Made by a program: the position numbers and the translations under genes
Notes under the pieces: model-generated
Database searches by the model: none
What the model saw: only the letters and a program-made list of their open reading frames with translations
Told to the model about the DNA's origin: nothing
Origin: an uncultured Ruminococcus sp.
GTDB lineage: Bacteria > Bacillota > Clostridia > Oscillospirales > Ruminococcaceae
DNA length: 7,828 nucleotides
Direction: 5' to 3'
Assembly: GCA_945835085.1 (NCBI GenBank)
Contig: CAMAIG010000061.1
Location: forward strand, 1 to 7,828
Part shown: positions 1 to 4,004 of the stretch, in pieces
Position numbering within the stretch: position 1 is the stretch's first letter
Layout of the letters: every line of letters begins with the position of its first letter

Positions 1-26
1 TTTTTTCAATCGCATTTTTAACGATA

Positions 27-56
27 TTTACAGCAATAAATCACATCTGATATGCA
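27..56 (+). promoter_or_regulatory. Possible weak sigma-A promoter for the phosphohexomutase-like gene
   Basis: TTTACA (27-32) and TATGCA (51-56) are separated by 18 bases and lie about 70 bases upstream of the ATG at 126. The surroundings are AT-rich. Both hexamers depart from consensus and no other signal supports them, so this is a weak call. Bases 1-6 are a T-run that could be the tail of a terminator whose hairpin lies outside the window. No coding region can be supported in bases 1-104. Confidence 0.25.
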
Positions 57-125
57 AATTGCTGAATTAAAGCCGTATTTCAGCCAATAATTCCGATAAA
101 AGCATTGAAAAGAAAGGATGATAAT

Positions 126-1328
126 ATGCAGAATTCGCTGCTCCATTTTGAAGAGGAAAGCAGGCTCGTGACCTCCACATCGGCGGTGGTGCTGCCCTCG
201 GAGGCTGCTGCTGCGGGAAGAGTTTTTGCAGAGAGCATGAAGCGTGAGGAGGGCAGGACAGAGCTGCTTGTTGCCCACAGCGGTGAAAAAGGTTCGGAAG
301 CACTGGCAGAGGCGTTTGCGGCGGGAGCAGCTTCCTCGGGTGCTGACTGCGTTTTTGCGGGAGCCTGCTGCGCCACGGCTGCCGCATATGCTGCAAGGGA
401 GCTTGGTTGCGCGGGCGGCTGCTATGTTCACACGGAGATAACGGCTTCATTCAGGCTTTTCGGCTCAGACGGACTGCCGCTTTCGGGAGAAACCGAGGCT
501 CATATCGAAAAGCACCTGGGAACGGTTTCAAGGATACCCTACAGCCATTACGGAAAAATGTCACGGTTCATGGGTGCCGACAGGATATACTCCGAAAGTA
601 TAAGAAAGCTCCTGCCCGTAAAGCTTAACGGTATAAATGCTGTTGTCAGCAGCTCATCTCCCTCGGTGCTGGGCTGCTGCGATATGATACTTGAGGACAA
701 AAACGACCGCCTTGGGGACAGACTTTCCTTTCATATAAGCGGGGACGGTATGCGGATATCCGTTTATACCGAGGAAACGGGCTATGTTTTCCGTGAAAAG
801 CTTGTTCTCCTTTGCCTCAGAGATCTCTTTGAAAAGGGGATTGACGCTGCCGTGTGCGGCAGACCCTTCAGAGCGGCGGAAAAGCTTGCGGAGCAGTACG
901 GCAGAAAAATTATCTCCTGTCACAAAAGCATTTGCAGCCCCGAAAGCAGAGCCTCGGGAGATTGTATCAAGGCAAGGAAGCTTTCGTCTGAGCAGCTTTT
1001 TATGCAGGACGGCATTGCCCTTATGGCAAGTACTCTGGAGATACTTTCACGGAGCGGCAAAACTCTTGGGGAGGAGATAGCAAAGCTTCCTCCCTGCGTT
1101 ACCGTTAACAGATTTATCCCTGCCGACAGCCCCTCTGAGCTTCTTAAAAAGCTTTGCACAGGCACCGATGACGGGCTTGTGTCCGACAGCACAGGAGGAC
1201 GTGTTGTGATACGCCCCGTGAGAACCGGAAAGGGGATAATGCTCAGCGTTGAGAGCTATGCCTCCGAAACTGCAAACGAGCTTTGCGATTTCTATACGGA
1301 GCTGGCGGCGGCAGGTGGCAGGCGTTGA
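126..1328 (+). CDS. Degenerate phosphoglucomutase/phosphomannomutase-family protein, probable pseudoenzyme
   Basis: A 400-aa, Ala-rich protein with 15 cysteines. The start is ATG 126 with AAAGGA at 113-118 and a 7-nt spacer; an in-frame TTG at 105 would add seven residues but lacks a comparable site. Homology to alpha-D-phosphohexomutases is read by eye. Residues 105-127 resemble the family stretch that runs from TASHNP into FGSDG...SxETE, residues 206-228 the metal-loop strand, residues 294-318 the DGixxALxxLEILxxSGKxLxE helix, and residues 347-390 the C-terminal domain. Catalytic features are eroded. ITAS (105-108) runs straight into FRLFGSDG, with the HNP and about eight residues missing. 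The metal loop DGDxDR reads SGDGMR (205-210). The phosphate loop RPSGTEP reads RPVRTGK (363-369). The N-terminal FGTxGxRG is not found. At 400 aa it is shorter than the usual 450-500. The fold assignment is fairly secure. Loss of mutase activity is inferred, and a regulatory or sugar-phosphate-binding role is only a possibility. Confidence 0.75.
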   Translation: MQNSLLHFEEESRLVTSTSAVVLPSEAAAAGRVFAESMKREEGRTELLVAHSGEKGSEALAEAFAAGAASSGADCVFAGACCATAAAYAARELGCAGGCYVHTEITASFRLFGSDGLPLSGETEAHIEKHLGTVSRIPYSHYGKMSRFMGADRIYSESIRKLLPVKLNGINAVVSSSSPSVLGCCDMILEDKNDRLGDRLSFHISGDGMRISVYTEETGYVFREKLVLLCLRDLFEKGIDAAVCGRPFRAAEKLAEQYGRKIISCHKSICSPESRASGDCIKARKLSSEQLFMQDGIALMASTLEILSRSGKTLGEEIAKLPPCVTVNRFIPADSPSELLKKLCTGTDDGLVSDSTGGRVVIRPVRTGKGIMLSVESYASETANELCDFYTELAAAGGRR

Positions 1329-1348
1329 TTTTTGTCGCAAAATCACTC

Positions 1349-1377
1349 TTGACAATATTTGGGTTATGTGGTACAAT
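1349..1377 (+). promoter_or_regulatory. Strong sigma-A promoter upstream of rnj
   Basis: A perfect -35 TTGACA (1349-1354), an ideal 17-base spacer, and a -10 TACAAT (1372-1377) with one mismatch to TATAAT. TG at 1369-1370 also gives an extended -10. The expected transcription start is near 1384. It lies 20 bases after the upstream stop codon and points at RNase J, 435 bases from the -10 to the TTG. It is by far the best promoter in the window and probably drives the whole rnj-gdpP-SUFU-rplI-dnaB run. Confidence 0.85.
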
Positions 1378-1392
1378 AATTATAATTATTGT
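1373..1392. promoter_or_regulatory. Perfect 20-bp palindrome over the -10 and start site, candidate operator
   Basis: The half-site ACAATAATTA (1373-1382) is followed directly by its exact reverse complement TAATTATTGT (1383-1392). The dyad covers five of the six -10 bases and is centred near the expected transcription start, where a bound dimeric repressor would block RNA polymerase. The AT-rich sequence with outer ACAAT/ATTGT arms recalls sites of MarR-family (OhrR-like) and Fur/PerR-family repressors, but it is not an exact match to their published consensus sequences. Only half would be transcribed, so a DNA operator is likelier than an RNA hairpin. No candidate regulator is encoded in the window. 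Confidence 0.5.
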
Positions 1393-1403
1393 GTTCGGAA
1401 AAT

Positions 1404-1435
1404 CTGCGGGAGCGGCTCGGAGGCTGCTGCCGCAG
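1404..1435 (+). repeat. GC-rich inverted repeat (leader hairpin 1)
   Basis: CTGCGG (1404-1409) and CCGCAG (1430-1435) are exact complements with a 20-base GC-rich loop. CCGCAG recurs at 1701-1706 (both copies lie in TGCCGCAG, 1428-1435 and 1699-1706), so the left arm has two possible partners. No T-run follows the local hairpin, so it is not a terminator. Confidence 0.5.
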
Positions 1436-1447
1436 TTATAATGGAAT

Positions 1448-1462
1448 GTCCCGTCATGGGAC
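1448..1462 (+). repeat. Compact hairpin (leader hairpin 2)
   Basis: GTCCC (1448-1452), a five-base loop GTCAT, and GGGAC (1458-1462). It is a short, stable, perfect stem. Its right arm overlaps GACCC (1460-1464), which is complementary to GGGTC at 1499-1503, so this hairpin competes with a longer-range pairing. Confidence 0.5.
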
Positions 1463-1498
1463 CCATATGCGGCTGCTGCCTGAAATTTTTTATGGAAC

Positions 1499-1538
1499 GG
1501 GTCTGTATTATTCAGCATTAATTAATGAAAATAGACCC
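1499..1538 (+). repeat. Extended AT-loop hairpin (leader hairpin 3)
   Basis: GGGTCT (1499-1504) pairs with AGACCC (1533-1538). Inside, ATT (1507-1509) and TTCA (1511-1514) can pair with TGAA (1526-1529) and AAT (1530-1532), with small bulges, giving about 13 base pairs. The loop lies in the AT-rich palindrome CATTAATTAATG (1515-1526). The stem is followed by TTCGG rather than a T-run, so it is not a terminator. Confidence 0.5.
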
Positions 1539-1620
1539 TTCGGCTGTTTGTGAACGGAGCTTCGGCAGGAATTTTTCATGTGATGCAAGGACGAGCGGAT
1601 AGGAGTATATCATTGTACCT

Positions 1621-1699
1621 ACAGTTAATACAAAGCAGATGCTCTGACATAGCGGATAACAGGTATCGTATTTATGTCTGCACCGGGCTTTGTATCTGT
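1621..1699 (+). repeat. Long imperfect hairpin (leader hairpin 4)
   Basis: Nested complementary arms: ACAG (1621-1624) with CTGT (1696-1699), ATACAAAGC (1628-1636) with GCTTTGTAT (1687-1695), TGC (1640-1642) with GCA (1680-1682), GACATA (1646-1651) with TATGTC (1673-1678), and GATA (1655-1658) with TATC (1664-1667) around the loop ACAGG. The order is consistent with one 79-nt rod of about 26 base pairs broken by bulges. The nine-base perfect arm and the correct nesting of five helices make chance less likely. It ends eight bases before the T6 run at 1708-1713. Confidence 0.55.
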
Positions 1700-1713
1700 G
1701 CCGCAGCTTTTTT
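1700..1713 (+). terminator. T-tract after GCCGCAGC, possible terminator or RNA 3' end
   Basis: A T6 run (1708-1713) follows CCGCAG (1701-1706) by one base. CCGCAG can pair with CTGCGG at 1404-1409, which would close a domain of about 300 nt right against the T-tract. The nearest local hairpin ends eight bases upstream, so this is not a canonical intrinsic terminator. It could be a conditional terminator or the 3' end of a small RNA of about 330 nt. Weak call. Confidence 0.25.
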
Positions 1714-1714
1714 A

Positions 1715-1751
1715 CCGACACAATATTGATCCTGCCCGTGATATGGGTCGG
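1715..1751 (+). repeat. Inverted repeat before the rnj ribosome binding site (leader hairpin 5)
   Basis: CCGAC (1715-1719) pairs with GTCGG (1747-1751), and ATAT (1723-1726) can pair with ATAT (1741-1744) inside. The stem ends about 48 bases before the Shine-Dalgarno at 1799-1804, so it does not itself hide that site. Modest five-base arms; chance is possible. Confidence 0.35.
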
Positions 1752-1798
1752 ATAAATGTAAGCGGAAGCTATGAAGTTATTATGTAATTATGCGGAAA

Positions 1799-1814
1799 AG
1801 AGGAATTTATTTTG
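1799..1814 (+). promoter_or_regulatory. Ribosome binding site that fixes a TTG start for rnj
   Basis: AGAGGA (1799-1804), a 7-base spacer and TTG (1812-1814). No in-frame ATG with a similar site lies near; the next in-frame ATG is codon 28. The strong site and the spacing make TTG the likely true start, giving the non-standard initiation codon of a housekeeping RNase. Confidence 0.8.
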
Positions 1815-3983
1815 TCAGACTACCTGAACGAGAAAGAAAAAATTGATGCACCGGTAAATGAGTACGGAGAAAAGATATCACCTAAGAACGAGATGGGAAA
1901 TTATCGCTCAAAGCCTTATTATAACGGCTATTCCCAGCAAAGACAGAACAGCACAAGGCGTCCTGCCCGCAGACCCGCTCTCCCGCCGAGAGGAGTATCT
2001 CCCGCTGCCTTCGGAAGACAGCAGGCAGAGCAGCGCAGGCAGGCACAGTTCATGAAGCAGAATGGCATCGAAAACCGTAATGAGCCTGCTGCTGTAAATA
2101 CTGACAGCACTGCCGAAAATAATGGTGCTCGCAGAACATACCGTCCTCGCACCGAAAATCGTTCCGATTTCAGCTTTAATGGGAGAGATCACGGCGGCAG
2201 ACGGGACTATGAGAGAAGAAATCCCAACGATCAGGAGAGAAATTTTGCTGCACCCGTCAATAATGACAGGGAGCAGCCCCGTGAGAACGGCACATTTCTG
2301 AGTTCAAACCACAGAGCGGTAAAGCGTACTCCTCTCAGGATAATCCCTCTTGGGGGACTTAATGAGATAGGCAAGAATATGACCGTGTTCGAGTGCGGCA
2401 ATGATATGTTCATCGTTGACTGCGGACTTGCCTTCCCAGACAGCGATATGCCGGGCGTTGATATCGTTATCCCCGATTTTTCCTATGTGGAGCAAAATAA
2501 GGATAAGATAAGAGGTATCGTCATCACTCACGGACATGAGGACCATATCGGAGGACTCGCATATCTGCTCAAAAAGGTTAATATCCCCGTTTATGCCACA
2601 AGGCTCACGGTGGGACTTATTGAGGGAAAGCTCAGGGAGCATAATCTCCTGGGCAGCGTTAAGCTCAATGTGGTCGCACCCAGACAGACCGTTAAAATGG
2701 GCTGCATGGCTGTGGAGCTTATCAGAGTAAACCATTCTATCCCCGATGCAGTGGCGCTTGCTATCCATACTCCTGCGGGAATAGTTATCCACACAGGTGA
2801 CTTCAAGGTGGACTATACGCCTATCGACGGCGGCATAATTGACCTTGCACGCTTCGGAGAGCTTGGAAGCAGGGGAGTATTGGCACTTATGTCCGACTCC
2901 ACAAATGCAGAGCGCCCCGGTCATACCGCCTCCGAGCGAAAGGTCGGAGAGTCCTTTGAGAAGCTTTTTGCAAAGGCAGAGGGCAAGAGAATAATCATTG
3001 CAACCTTTGCCTCAAATATACACAGGATACAGCAGATAATCAACAACGCAGTGCTTAACGAAAGAAAGGTTGCTGTGTTCGGCAGAAGTATGCTCAATGT
3101 CATCAATGCCGCAATGGAGCTTGGTTATCTTAATGTTCCCGACGGTGTTATCATTGATATCGAAGCCATGAACAAGTACCCTCCCGAGAAGATAGTCCTT
3201 ATCACCACGGGAAGCCAGGGAGAGCCTATGTCTGCTCTTACGAGAATGGCGATGAATGAGCATAGGAGCGTAACCATCACTCCCATGGACTATATCATCA
3301 TCAGTGCAACTCCTATCCCCGGAAATGAAAAGTTCGTTACAAAGGTAGTAAACGAGCTGCTCAAGGCAGGAGCTGAGGTGGTATATGAGGCAATGTACGA
3401 CGTTCACGTTTCGGGTCATGCCTGCCAGGAGGAGTTAAAGCTAATAATGGCGCTTACCCGTCCTAAGTTCTTTATCCCCGTCCACGGCGAGTATAAGCAT
3501 CTCAAAAAGGCTGCGGGAATTGCCTGTGCCATGGGTATCGCTCAGAGCAACATAATGATAGGCTCTATCGGCGATGTTATCGAGCTTGACGGTGTTTCCA
3601 TGAACCTTGCGGGAAAGGTGCCTGCGGGAAGAGTTCTGGTGGACGGTCTTGGCGTTGGCGATGTAGGCTCCATAGTCCTCAGGGACAGAAAGCATCTGGC
3701 AGAGGACGGACTTATCGTTGCGGTTGCCACTATTGAGAGCGAAAGCTCCACAATTCTTGCAGGACCCGATATTCTTTCCCGTGGATTTGTTTATGTCCGT
3801 GAGAGCGAGGAGATCATGGAGGCTGCAAGAGAGATACTCAGGAAATCTCTGGAGGAATGCCTGTCGGGCGGAGTCCGTGACTGGAACAGCATAAAATCCA
3901 GCATGAGAGATTCGCTGAGCGACTATATCTATATGAAAACCAAGCGCAATCCCATGATACTTCCTATCATCGAGGAAATTTGA
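1812..3983 (+). CDS. rnj: Ribonuclease J with a long disordered N-terminal extension
   Basis: RNase J is a metallo-beta-lactamase/beta-CASP nuclease with 5'-to-3' exonuclease and endonuclease activity, central to mRNA decay and rRNA processing in Bacillota. This protein has 723 residues. The catalytic core starts near KRTPLRIIPLGG (171-182) and spans about 553 residues, matching the usual length of about 555. Zinc-site motifs are intact: D203, HGHEDH (240-245), H308 in NHSIPD, D330 in HTGDFK and H558 in PVHGE. Beta-CASP motifs include SDSTN (361-365), TFASNIHR (398-405), TTGSQGEP (465-472) and SGHACQEE (534-541). Residues 1-170 are rich in Arg, Asn, Gln and Pro (for example RRPARRPALPPRG at 49-61), look disordered and basic, and are absent from the B. 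subtilis enzymes. It is the first gene of the likely operon, and GdpP follows after 21 bases. Identity is near certain; RNA or partner binding by the tail is inferred. Confidence 0.97.
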   Translation: MSDYLNEKEKIDAPVNEYGEKISPKNEMGNYRSKPYYNGYSQQRQNSTRRPARRPALPPRGVSPAAFGRQQAEQRRQAQFMKQNGIENRNEPAAVNTDSTAENNGARRTYRPRTENRSDFSFNGRDHGGRRDYERRNPNDQERNFAAPVNNDREQPRENGTFLSSNHRAVKRTPLRIIPLGGLNEIGKNMTVFECGNDMFIVDCGLAFPDSDMPGVDIVIPDFSYVEQNKDKIRGIVITHGHEDHIGGLAYLLKKVNIPVYATRLTVGLIEGKLREHNLLGSVKLNVVAPRQTVKMGCMAVELIRVNHSIPDAVALAIHTPAGIVIHTGDFKVDYTPIDGGIIDLARFGELGSRGVLALMSDSTNAERPGHTASERKVGESFEKLFAKAEGKRIIIATFASNIHRIQQIINNAVLNERKVAVFGRSMLNVINAAMELGYLNVPDGVIIDIEAMNKYPPEKIVLITTGSQGEPMSALTRMAMNEHRSVTITPMDYIIISATPIPGNEKFVTKVVNELLKAGAEVVYEAMYDVHVSGHACQEELKLIMALTRPKFFIPVHGEYKHLKKAAGIACAMGIAQSNIMIGSIGDVIELDGVSMNLAGKVPAGRVLVDGLGVGDVGSIVLRDRKHLAEDGLIVAVATIESESSTILAGPDILSRGFVYVRESEEIMEAAREILRKSLEECLSGGVRDWNSIKSSMRDSLSDYIYMKTKRNPMILPIIEEI

Positions 3984-4004
3984 GCAAGCTAAGGGGTGAT
4001 CTCT

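Larger units (their letters stand above)
1384..1811 (+). promoter_or_regulatory. Long structured 5' leader of rnj (about 430 nt, no gene)
   Basis: This stretch fills the gap between the promoter and the RNase J start and has no convincing ORF on either strand. It contains inverted repeats at 1404-1435, 1448-1462, 1499-1538, 1621-1699 and 1715-1751, a T6 run at 1486-1491 and another at 1708-1713. I did not recognise any known riboswitch, T-box, tmRNA, RNase P RNA, SRP RNA or 6S RNA signature. A cis-regulatory 5' UTR is the simplest reading. An independent RNA ending at the T-tract 1708-1713, with rnj expressed by read-through or another promoter, is the alternative. The start at 1384 is predicted from promoter spacing. 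Confidence 0.55.

Noticed and set aside
1416..1430. A 15-base match (CTCGGAGGCTGCTGC) shared with 197-211 inside the phosphohexomutase-like gene
   Set aside because: GC-rich, Ala/Leu-codon-like sequence with no flanking similarity; probably coincidence rather than a mobile repeat or duplication.
1437..1442. Perfect TATAAT in the leader
   Set aside because: No -35-like hexamer lies 16-18 bases upstream (the region is GC-rich) and there is no extended TG, so it is not called as a promoter.
1486..1491. T6 run as a terminator for the upstream gene
   Set aside because: Only a three-base stem (GGC/GCC, 1471-1480) precedes it and AAA intervenes, so there is no credible intrinsic terminator hairpin.
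1518..1721. Reverse-strand 67-residue reading frame in the rnj leader
   Set aside because: Its composition looks non-coding, it has no recognisable family resemblance, and the sequence is better explained by leader inverted repeats.
1726..1756. Second rnj promoter (TTGATC ... GATAAA)
   Set aside because: The spacer would be 19 bases and the -10 matches at only four of six positions; much weaker than the promoter at 1349-1377.
1384..1811. Known RNA classes (T-box, c-di-AMP ydaO riboswitch, SAM, c-di-GMP, tmRNA, RNase P RNA, SRP RNA, 6S RNA)
   Set aside because: None of the conserved sequence blocks I know for these classes is visible, including the T-box core and the SRP GGAAGCAGC-type segment. 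A covariance-model search would settle it.
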